Of a DNA stretch of 64,000 nt, positions 26,101-38,100 are shown piece by piece. The translations under genes and the position numbers were made by a program. The stretch covers positions 28,525,375-28,589,374 of the forward strand of contig CAIIXF020000005.1 of NCBI GenBank assembly GCA_903813345.2, written 5' to 3'. Below the pieces are notes generated by a model. That model was not told the DNA's origin, did no database searches, and was given only the letters and a program-made list of their open reading frames with translations. Positions within the stretch are counted from its first letter, which is position 1. Each line of letters opens with the position of its first letter. This DNA comes from Owenia fusiformis. Lineage: Eukaryota; Annelida; Polychaeta; Sabellida; Oweniidae.

Positions 26101-29100
26101 AAAGTTTTGAAGGACTACACAACTAATTACAAAAACAATATTTGGAACAAATGGATGGATTCTATATTTTAATTATACAATATACTTATACTTTACCACA
26201 TTCCATAGATTATTTACAAGATTAATAACATATAAATACAACATGACTATGTGCATGTAATTGGATTAACTATCACTGTTGGATATATAAAGATCACATC
26301 ACTTGAAATGCCTCAGCCAGGATCAGGGTAAGTTAATATCAATAATACTTCATTTACTGCAGATATTTTAGGCCATGTGCTTTTGTTGACCTCTAAATAT
26401 GCACGGATCGCCTGTTGTGATTGGCTCATTTCAAAATAGGCTCCTCCTTCTCAGTTGTTCCAATATCAGAAATTAAACAGTAATAATTACAAAAGTAAAT
26501 AATATCTTGGACTGGATTTAACATGTTTCAATGCCTCCTATATTCATAGATAACTGTGACAATTTATAGAGTGATAGGGTTTCTATAACTAGAGAAAATG
26601 AGGAAAATGTCAGTGAGCTCAGATTTTGTCTAAATTTTGAATTCAGCCATGTTTTTTCAACTGATTCAGGCCTTTTATAGCGGGGGTGAGTCTTTAAGTT
26701 AATATCATTAAGATAAACAATGTCATTTTATTTCTTCTGCCATGTTGCTAGTTAAACTGAAAGATGTAACGACAGAATATTAGGTTTCATATATACTACT
26801 AATATGTCTGAAATCAATTATAACTGTATGTGTGTGGTAATTCCTCTTATAATAAAGTAGTGTAATCATAAATAAGAATATTTGATAGCCTCCAGTTACA
26901 TCTGCTCCCATAGGGTAATACTATACTATAACAGCATAGGAAAGCTGCTGCAACATGACTTCACACTGACACACTTACTAGAGCATTACCCAACTGTTAA
27001 TACAATAATCGTGATAATATCTGCTTCAATGGCTACAACATATGATTTCTACCTCCACAGGTGGCCTTACCATAAATATGCCAAAGACTGGTCAATATAA
27101 TTGAAGTTTTTTGTTGAGCAACATGCTGTATTGCATTAATAGATAATGCACTACAGCCAGAATTTAACCAATAGCATTGAGAGATCTACAGCCTGTACTA
27201 TCTCTTAGTATTCTATCATTAGGTGAAAAGGAACTCTTACTAAATCAGATTAAACCCATAAGATAAAGCCAAAAAGACACACAGACAGCATTTGTAAGGG
27301 TATTACTGTACTTACTAGTTTAACTCTTCCTTCAGTTAGTACAGCATTATGCTATAACATAACTGGCTTAACTGGGGATAAAGCTCTCTTAATAATAATC
27401 TAACTTCTCAGATTTACTATAATAAATGCAATCTCAGATCCGGCGAAATCAAACAATTCATACTTTAGAACCCTAGAGTACACATGATGTAATATGAATT
27501 AGGATGTTTTAGTAACTAACAATAGCTATAAGAAGGTTGATAACCCGCCAATATTGACCAGATTAGACATAATATCACATGACTTTCATACATAACATCA
27601 CATGATTTTATCCGCATAAGCCAATTTTTACATTCTCCGCTGGGTGCTTATAATGCATTGACGTCATATAACACGTACAATTTGGCATTGAACATTGGCA
27701 GAATGTTATAAGCACAGACTGACCTTATGAATAAGACATCAGAAAAATACTATATGAACCAAATATTAAGAATTCCTATACTTTCTATGTAACAAATGCC
27801 TTTAGACTACATACTTAAAACATACTTTTGATTAAGAAGTAGAGATCCCTTCAAAGTAACTTGAATAACAAGCCAGAAAAACGCAATAACAAGGTGAATT
27901 CTGTTGTTTTATAAGGGGAGATAGGGCGTGTTGACAAATCATTATACTTCATACAATTCAATTATCTTTCAAAGACCTTACAATTAATAGTATATTGCTC
28001 CATGGATTTAAATATCCAATGAAACTTGTATATTCGAACACCTTCCTAATCTGAGCATTAGCAACATTCAAATTAGACAGGTTTTACTGTACTCAGTATC
28101 CTGACTGATCTCCAGTACTTCATGTCTTGTCTTTCCAAAGGAAAAGGACGAGGGTTCAGTACGTTAACCCAATGTTTGCAGAAAGCTCCAGTATTAACAA
28201 GATAAATAGTGCATAACCTGCATAGACTTGGAAAGGTAACACGGGGACTTCATGAGAGACTAATAAAAAGGCTGGTACTGAATGACATCGCCTAATTGTG
28301 GTGAAAGGGTGAACAGTGTCAAATGAAGGGTCACCAGGCAGTAGACAACAACAAGTGAACTCTGAAACCTGAGGCCAGGCTACCACTTTCATTAGCCATT
28401 ATCTACCATCTTATCATCATACTAAATACAGCCTGGGGGTAAATAAATGTCATATCCACTGATCTCTCCATAAAACATTCTTTATGATCATAATATAAGT
28501 TATGACATTCCTTACTTGAACATTTATGGATATGGGCATTCAGAGGAGTACTGCATCCCCCCATCCCGTCTGTTTATTTATTCAATGTCTGTTTTGAATT
28601 ACTGAACATGGTTGTCATAAATATCATGGAAAAAGATAAAAAGATAAATATTCTCAAGAGAATACAGCCATGGAAGCAGATAAAATAAATTGCACTTCAT
28701 CAATGAATAAATAAAAGAAAAAACTAATGGTTATTGATCTAGCCGGTGTTATTGTACACATGCTAAGCACATTTTAGCCTACATATTTATCTGATGTTTT
28801 TATAGTGGGTGCCTGGAAAACACAAAAAGGATGCCGCTTATTGACTTCATTGGGTGAAATAGAGTAGAAAAAACATCAACCTGGAGAAACTCAATAGACA
28901 GTATGCAATACATCAATATGCATTGGATTTTTACTGTAAGAGAATCACTGGTCAATTTTGAGATAATTCGACTTGACAAGGTGAACATCACAAATATGCA
29001 GATGATTCAAACATGGGCTTTCAACCATGATTCAAATGACCAATTCCTTTGTGAAAAATATATCAGAATAATCTTCAAGACATTAAGACATCTTCTTAAA

Positions 29101-32100
29101 ACACAAAGACAGCTCGGTATGACTTTCACCTTTTCCAAAGAAAAGAGGGCCCAGTATGAAATCAAGATGTACTATAGTAAAATATATGAATTACTTTATG
29201 CTAAGATTTCCCCAAGTCAATGAATAATAAAAATTCAATTTAATTTTTATGAGGCTTTTTATGACGATGATGTGATATCTGCATCTACTCATAAGTGCCT
29301 CACTGATGGCTGGACAGCTGACCTGGGAAGCAGAAAATAATATGGCCTCCCTATATACCTATCTACTACCACAAAGGTCAAGCCTTCCTTTCCTTGCAAA
29401 ATACTGTGAAAATAAAGAAAAAATTATAACAGAGGAAAACATTTTGAGCAGATTTTGGTGAAATTTTTATGAGTAAACTGGTATAGTATTTACTCTATGA
29501 GCTAAATAAATACCAGGAGCTGTTCATATAATTCCAACCAATGCATGTACATTTTTCCCTATGGGAGAAAAATATAATTTGGAAGGGATGTCTGCTTACT
29601 ATCAAATTGATCTATTAGGGCCATAATCAAATACCCCAGGCCATATTAATGTTCACTAGTATCTCCCAAGGTTATTTGGTACAGAGTAGCTTCTATTGTA
29701 ATTTTATGACATCGTGTCCACCCCCCCCCCCCCGGATGTTTCCAAATGCAAACACAATCATAAATAACTATTAAAATCCTGTTTTCATTCATGTTGTTCA
29801 TCCTTAAAGTCTAATAATGTATTAAGGTACCTATGTATTTGTGATACTATAAGCTATCCTGGTTCCATTGTTACCTAAATCAATATAAGTAACTTAGTAA
29901 TGCGGATATTTTGGCTGCATTAAGTATTCACATGTAGTAATACACTGTAACTTTTAATGAGATCCTGGTACTTACTCCAAATCTTTTCTCTCCATATATA
30001 ATAGCCAAAACTTAGCATTACAACATATGCTATTAATGATCATACCCTAATCCTAAGAACATAACACAAATCTATCCCTCTAAACTGTATATAACAGATG
30101 TGTATCTGACTGAAAATACAAGGAAATTGGTTTGAAGATTCTAGTTATTTAAAATATTCAAGACTGACCTTTCTAATGGCCCTGGAGGCCTTGGGTATAT
30201 TCCATTCAGCCTGCTCTAGACATAGTCTCTAATTGAATAGTGAGAATGCTATTAAGTATATCTGAATTGAACACATTGAAATGAGACAGCAACAACATTC
30301 ATGACCCTATTGAACCAAAGGCAAAGGCAATAAAATAAATGTGCAGCATTATAGAGTTCAATCTACTATTTGGCTGTATAACACTGTGTGGTAGCCACAC
30401 AAAACACAATGACCATCCTTCTGACCACGCTACAGGTTAAAAGACAGTTGATCAGAAATGAAAACATATGAAACCTGTTACCATATTGCCTTCTGATCTG
30501 TATGTGTGTTTACATTACACATCTACACTTGATACATGGGAACAACAATCAATCAATCAAACATGCCAAATGAGATTATGAGGTTCCCTCCAATGAACTA
30601 AGCCAACCACATGGGGAGTATCAAAAGAACTTATAGACCCTCTGTGACATTCTGATACTCCTAGCATTTTTCTGTTTCACCATCTCACAGCATGATAAAC
30701 CATGATGTCTCATTTCTTCTCAGCCCTCAGGTGGTATCAGAATGTCATCTCAAGGCTGAGAAGAAATGAGAGGTCATGGTTTATCATGTTGCCTCGGTGA
30801 TGTCATTATACCATGTGTTCTTATGCCCCCATAATATCAAGATTGTCCATATAAAATAGGGGGATGTAGGTACTGAAAATATAGGTAAAATGAAAAAAAT
30901 TGAAAGGAAACAGTTCCTCAAAACAACAGGTGATTCCAGTAAAAACAACAACTAGAGATGCTGCTAATGACACCTCTGGAGATTATCTTATACATGTATA
31001 GTCAGGTGCAAGTAAGGTTAGGGGTAAGTTTATATAGATTTTCATTGAGCTTCGACCCCCCTCTCAATATCTACTTTCCAAGCCTGTTCAAAAGAGAGAG
31101 AGAGAGAGAGAGCTCTAAACTACTCAGGGGCCTGTTGCTAGACAAGCTCTATCAAATCTGCTTACACTGGTTTGAAAATACTAGAATACTGAGTGGGTGA
31201 GTGAAGTGGGTGAGAAGTTGAGTGAGTAGGAAGAGGATATGGGATAACAAAAACAGATGATCACAGGCAGTAGAAACTTGCTGAGGAGTTCTTAGAACCC
31301 CTGCCTTGTAAAGACAGCTTGTAGATATTGATTCCAGTCCTGTCATATTCTAAATACAGCTCTTTGATAGATCTCCCTTGTTATATCAGCATCTCATCCT
31401 CCCTTGAAAACCCATGCTTTCATCCCGTATTGTGAACTAATTGATTAAACATGAGAAAAAAGGTTAGATAGACCATGTTAACCCATCATGATAAATCATG
31501 ACATCTCAACCCTTCTCAGCCTTACTTATGGTGAAACGGAAAGATGCTATGAGAATCAGAACGATATAAACCTGCTTAATAGATACGTTAGTAAGATAAT
31601 AACCACCTTTCTGCCAAGTTAATTCATTATCTTCGTTTCCTATGATGCAGGTAAATACAATATCAGATAATGAAAGGAAATCACTTGTAACATGAGATTA
31701 AGTGGCCTGAATAGTAAAGGTAACTCCTATGTTAGGTCACGTATCATTCTATATCTCACATAATGTTAATCTTGTTATTTGGAGAGCCAAGGTCAGATAT
31801 GCTAACCTGCGCGCAGAGTTTAGTAACAGATGAAGCTCTCTTTAAGAAGCAAAGTCGAAAGAATGAAAAAAGGGTACAGATATGTATGAAAGATATTCAA
31901 TGTAGGTCAAATCTTCATAAATCCTATCATTGATGTTTTTCGAATTCATCAAGATCACGTGACATACCAGGAATTGATTCATTCCGCATGCTTTTGTTTT
32001 AAAACAGCTAACCGCAAACAGCTGTTATTAAGGGAACACGTACGATACAAAGCTTTATGGATAATCATTGACTTATTTCCTCTAGAGCTCAAACAATAAA

Positions 32101-35100
32101 ATCAATACACATTAAGAAATAAATATATGGGAGTACGTAATTGGAGTCAGAGGAGTACATATTATTCTCACATGGGGCCAGATAAACAAGAATAATGAAT
32201 GAAGTTAACAGTCTCTCATTTTACTTTATGGGTCTCTATTGAGAGGTTACATGCTACAAAAGAGAAGTAACAAACCAACATTTGTGGCACGGCACAGGGT
32301 CTCTGACACTTATTTAATTGCTTTTTATGAAAAGACCTTTATGACTAAAAATGGTCTCAAGTTTTTCTTAGTTACACTTGCTTCAAGGAGCACATGTTAT
32401 TCTAAACCAATGCACTTTTCTGTGCAAATACTATTGCAGCAACCAAACACATCTTAAATGTTACCTACCTCTCAAATGTCCAGACATCTAAACGTGGCAT
32501 ACCACACACCAAACTGTATATCACTATATCACTTCCTCATGTAATATCCCATATCTTGGACTGTATAAATCTTGAGAAATATGACACTAACCTGCACTTA
32601 CATCTTTGAGAGCTGAGTGAAGTCAGTCTGATAACTCTGTTACTTATCTGCCTGTTCCTTGCAAACTACTTGCTAAATCTAACCAATCTGCAGAATTTTG
32701 CAGATATTCTGTTGATAGACATGATAGATGATCCATTGATATAAATATACCACATGTACATCATCTGAATGTTATATTTTCCAGCTTTTAGCTCAATTTT
32801 CAATGTTATTTCCACTTCTGTGCCGATACTGGCAAGGGCTTAGATGATCTTATGTTGTTTATCTGTTGTAAGCATGATTCATCCACTAACATACCATGAC
32901 CTCTAAATACAAGGATTCATCAATCAAACCTCAGGCACTTTAGGGCGCTACAATTAAATCTCAACAACCAAGCTATCTTTGGTTGTATTATTGTATGCTG
33001 AACACTTGAGAAATATTTTCGAAAACCAGATAATTAATCTGAAGGGCCTTTACTATCACAGCAGATGCCAAATTACAATTTGTTATTGGAGATATCTATT
33101 TATCATGAACAGACTGGTGTTACTAACAATACTGGAACTCACTTATTCTTAGAAGGTCAAAATCCCTAGGTAATTTATAACAGCTAATCGTAAACATACA
33201 TACATCAATTGTTGTACATGACATGCATTAATTTATCTTTTTTTTATGAAATGTTGACACCCAGTAGTCACACCACTACCCAAAGGTCCCTGCCATTCAT
33301 TGTAAGGGGTTTACATATTGCAACGCAGGGGTTATAGTTTATATTGATCGATACAGTTGCAAGTAGAAAATGCATCTCAGGTTGCTGGTAAAAAACTACA
33401 TAATTATGATAAGAATGCCTCTAATTCTTAATTTCCTTGAAGTATAGCTAAGAGACAGTTTGATGAAGCAGTATCAGAACTCACACTGGAAAGAAATATG
33501 GATAAGAGTCAAAAGGGGAACTTTAAAAAGCAACATGGCAGCCACAGCTAGGGTTTGTTATTGTTGTGTTGATAGATGGAACAGAAAACAGCTCTAAAGC
33601 AGGACAAAGTGCCACTATGACACAGCTTCCTGTAGAGAGTTCAATTCTATTCTTTTATTAGTCCTCATGACAAAACACAGTAGAAAGACAGATCCTTATT
33701 ATAAGCATAGAGTGGTAAACGAAACTGGGTTAAGAAGCAATTTGTATATCAATCATTCATTCTCAAGAGGTAATCATAAGAAGGGGAGTGTTGAAAGCAC
33801 AATATCAATAAATACAATATCACCTCCAGTGTTGACGCTGAAAATAGTTGAACTTTACATGAATCTCCACAGCAACATATATACCCCTCCCCCCTTCCAT
33901 TTGTTGATGAAATATAGAAGAAAAGTCAAACTGACTGTAAATTGCCAAAAGGGTTCCGTGTCAGAAGCGGTTATGAGAATATCTCCAACCAGATGGATGC
34001 AGCTATAAATTCACATTAGTACATCCGTGTTGTCTAATCTGCTAAACATTGCTTCGGCTTCCAGCTAAAATATCTTTTACATGCTGTTATCCATAGAATA
34101 ACAGAGAACGGATAATACAAAAAGACAACAGTCTACAAATGGCAGGCTGGCAGAACCATTATTCTTCCTTCATTAACTCCATTTAGCAAGTGTAAAAATA
34201 GATGGACTACCTAACAAAAAATGATGGTGTAATTTAATCTGAAGACATAGATCGATAAGGGTAATGAATTTACTTCTCCTGGAGTACTTACTTATTTCTT
34301 GATTAACACAATGCAGTCTTTATTTGTTTTATTAGCATCTAGATGATGTAGAAATCCGGTTTAGTGTTTATTGAATTTTGCGGTTGGTCGATACACTCCA
34401 ATACATTTCAAATAATTTCCGCGTGTTACTACTTTTTATTTAGTGTATGACTCATTCTCTTCAGGCGATCAATTGATTTTTTATCTATGAATACAGTCTG
34501 ACCTATAGGGAGTATTTATCAAAAACAACCTTACAATAGATAAAATGATCGAATTATTGAATACTGGATAAACATCAAGTTTGGTATTATTAAAGGATCA
34601 GGCATTGAGATAAGATGCTATTTATTCTCACTTCAGTTTAGACTTCAATCTTTGTTCACAGACAAGTTTTAAGCACACAAACGCTTTACTACAAATAACA
34701 TCAAGGACTCTTAAAATCAGCCCTTACGAATAAATCACACACATGTATTTTTATTCAATACGAGGAGATATCAACATACTTCACGTTACTGATGTCACAT
34801 GTACACAATACTACGTAAAGCCCTCCCCCTAAAATAATCGAACCTTTTTCATAAATCAAGAATGAATCTTAAACAGTTATACACATGGATTTCAAGTTAA
34901 AGTTGTTGCACTTTACAGCATGTTGACACTGGGATGTTAAGATTGAAAGCCATAGAAAGTCGCCTGACGTCATTTCCACAAATGTCCTCACCTTTCACCT
35001 ACTGCTATTTACAAATCGCTATATACTGTATAACACCTAAGGTACTATGTATTCACAAGCTTTAGTGCTCCCAATGAAATCCAGACTAAACATATATATG

Positions 35101-38100
35101 ATCTATTCAAATCATTGTAATTAATCAACTAAAAGGCTTTTAAAAGTATTGATCGCAATATATGGGCTTTATATGATGGAATAAATCTGCAATTAATAAA
35201 GAATAAATCACCTTATATTATAACCCCGACTCTGATTTATAACATGAACCAACTAGAAGTTAATTGCCCAGGTAAATTCACCAATGTAATACTGTACAAC
35301 TTAACAGGAGTAATAAGTAATGAATGTAGTCTTCAATCAAATATCTGCTCCTACCTGAGATCTCTCAAGGTTTTACATTTACATTTTGAAAGAGAGCTAG
35401 CGGGGACTCTAGCGGGGATTCACTTCCATAAACAGATCACAAAATAATTACTGACCTTTTTTGGTAGTATCTTGAGCATCAACTGTAGCTTTTTTCGTAG
35501 GTTTTGGCTTTACCAGAGGAGATGAGGAGACTTTAGTTGTGGAGCTTCGTGTAGATGGAACGGTTGTCTTAGTTACTGGTGCCTTGGTTACTGGGCTATT
35601 GCTTCTTGTTCTGCTATTGGTTACAACCTGGAAAGCAGCAAGTTGTATTTTTCAAAAATATTATATCAATATTTTGATGTTGGATCCTTTTTGTTTATGA
35701 TGCATTAGTTCACCAGTTCTGTATCATTTGTAATCCCTTGTATGCATTGCATATATACATATCCCTGTGGTAAATGACTCCAAAGAAATCTCATAATAAG
35801 AAAGTACATCCTTGTTATTGATGATCCACAGACACATTATCCTTCTAAACTCATTTTGAAAAGAGCAAGGAGTAAAGTCGTACAGATATAATCAATCTTA
35901 AACAACAATGGAGTAAGTGCGGTCCCTTGTGGCACACCACATCCTATTTTAGATATGCCACAAATATTTCTAATCTGTTCTAATTTTAATAACACTACCT
36001 CATTTCCCCCTCTCAAAATATTAATATCAACCTATTGTTATGCATTTTGATGATTATTCATCTTTTTACTACTGGTTGGCGCTTCAGAGTGTGTCTCATT
36101 CCCATGACTCTATCATCCAGTTTAGTTGACAAGTTAAGTCAAAACATGACTTGATAAATTTCTGATGAGATAATATATCACATCTAACCTCAAACTTCTT
36201 CAATGTTTACTTTATCCACTAAGCAGATTTCATCCAATTGACATGGTTACCATAGTAACACATCTATGATCTATCAGCAAGTATCAAAAGGGGAAAGGTC
36301 GTAAGCATACCATATGTCTTTACTCTATGCTTGTGTACTGACACCTGCACTTTAACCAATAGCCGGCTACTATATGGTACCTTGATAAATATCACATGAT
36401 TAATGATTTTACCCTTTAATATATCCTCTTACTATACAGTATAAAGGACAACAAAAAACTGCACCAACACAACATCAATTATCGATAAAGACAACGTGAA
36501 AAGTTCAGATTTATCGTGATGGTAAAAAGTGTTGGTGAAAAATATTTCCGGCAAGGGGCTAATCAGACCAGGTAAGACATGTGACATGTACTTCAATCAT
36601 TGCCAAAACTGTGCACATTTCTGACTTGTTTTCAAGTTGAGTTTACACAAAGTGCTACAATAGATAAGCAATTCAAGATAAGTAGAGTACTAAGTATACA
36701 AGGTGAAATGTAGCCGATGATTACAGTCATGTAATACAAAATCTCTGACGTATCATTTTACAATTTAACACCTGCTCTAGGTTACTCATTTTAAATAATA
36801 AATTATCAAAAAATCAAGTGTTCTAAATATATCAATTACATGTTGCGAAAATAATTTACATATATGCATAAATACTCATATTGCCAAGTAGTCTGGATGT
36901 AGAGCCAATAGAGGTGGAAATGCTTATTATATGAACTTTTTTTGCATATTCTGTTTAAACATGATATCCATATTCAGAAACTGTCGGATGCCCAACGGGC
37001 ATCCTTGAGGAATTTTTTTGGCGGCCATTTTGAATTTTCACACGTTTTATGTATTTTAGCCAGCATATTAGAACAGAAAAGTAGCATACACATAAACATA
37101 TCTTGCTGTTTTTTTCTATAATAGAGTTTTAATATGATGTATATACCAATGTGTTAGGTTCCAGAAATGTTTCTTGACAAAAATAAAAAAAATTCAAGAT
37201 GGCCGCCAACCTTACAATTTATGAAATGTCTCACTCTGTGATAATATCAAATTGATATTAGTGTTTCCTACAAAATTATCAATAAATAATACTAAATACA
37301 TCTGATTATGATCTCTTTCTCACATATAAAATATCTGAAATGAGTAAAAAGTAACCTACATAATAATAATGATGTTTCACAAGGGTCATTTCTTGGTGTT
37401 ATATATATCTTGAATTTATGAATTATCTTCCTTTACTAAGATTTCATCAAGGATTTCCCTCAATAAATCCTCATCAGTTTCTTCCAATTCCTGTTCATTT
37501 ACTGGTTTTTGTATGTTGGTTATTGCATTCATTCCCCTTGCAAACACAGAAAAATGTACATGATAAAGATGCCTTGGAGCATGAACATCGCCCAGTTCCA
37601 CATACATTGCCCTCTGATGCACATGTTCACTTAATGAGCTGGAGAATTCTTTCAGGGGCACAGGGTGTATCCTTGGGCATTGTTGTTGGGACAAGTGAGC
37701 CTGTGCTGTTAATTTCCCAACCATAATCTGTTGGAAGGATAAGTGGGGGATCAGGCATATCAGCATTTCTCCATATAGCTACTTGGAAATGAGCTCACTT
37801 CACATGCTGGGAAAATGCTTCTGTTGTTGGTGGGAGGGATTTTAGCGTTGGTGCATTTGTAATGTGTTTTACAGCATATTCTTTGCCCATACAGCATATC
37901 TCACATCAGACATTTTGTCTGTGACTTTAGGTGTAATTCCATAACATCTAGAAACAAATTCTGTTGAAGTTTTCTCAACTTCAGTCATGTCTGCATTGAC
38001 ATCTCCCAAGTTAGCGAGTGAGTATCTATTCAACACCTTCTGAACTGTTAGTCTGCAACTTCCATGAATGCAAGATGTCGTATCACTGCCAGAGATACCA

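Larger units (their letters stand above)
22690..26460. mobile_element. ISL2EU/IS4EU-like DNA transposon with a second, P2X7-domain gene (borders approximate)
   Basis: Two divergent ORFs, a P2X7-domain protein on minus and a DDE transposase on plus, share an 840-bp gap and sit inside one KDM3 intron. TGAGCCAATCACA at 22765-22777 is matched by its exact reverse complement at 26416-26428, in the arrangement expected of subterminal inverted repeats, but the match does not extend and no target duplication was found. The borders are estimates. Transposase frameshifts show that this copy is no longer autonomous. Confidence 0.6.
21889..35455. other. 13.6-kb KDM3 intron between exons E and F
   Basis: It holds the P2X7-domain ORF and ISL2EU-like transposon (about 22.7-26.5 kb) and hairpin repeats near 30.7 and 31.5 kb. 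From 26.5 to 30.6 kb and from 31.6 to 35.4 kb I see only AT-rich sequence, a C13 run at 29721-29733 and a GA run at about 31092-31112. Open frames at 28903-29223 and 33667-34008 lack recognisable features. Confidence 0.6.

Noticed and set aside
22702-26329. ACCCTGGGTCCTG (22702-22714) facing caggatcagggt (26318-26329) as possible transposon termini
   Set aside because: The match is short and imperfect. It lies outside the TGAGCCAATCACA pair on the left but inside it on the right, so the two pairs cannot both be ends.
28903-29223. 106-codon plus-strand ORF
   Set aside because: No recognisable domain, AT-rich composition with no splice or family support; probably chance.
33667-34008. 113-codon plus-strand ORF
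   Set aside because: No recognisable family and composition like the surrounding intron.
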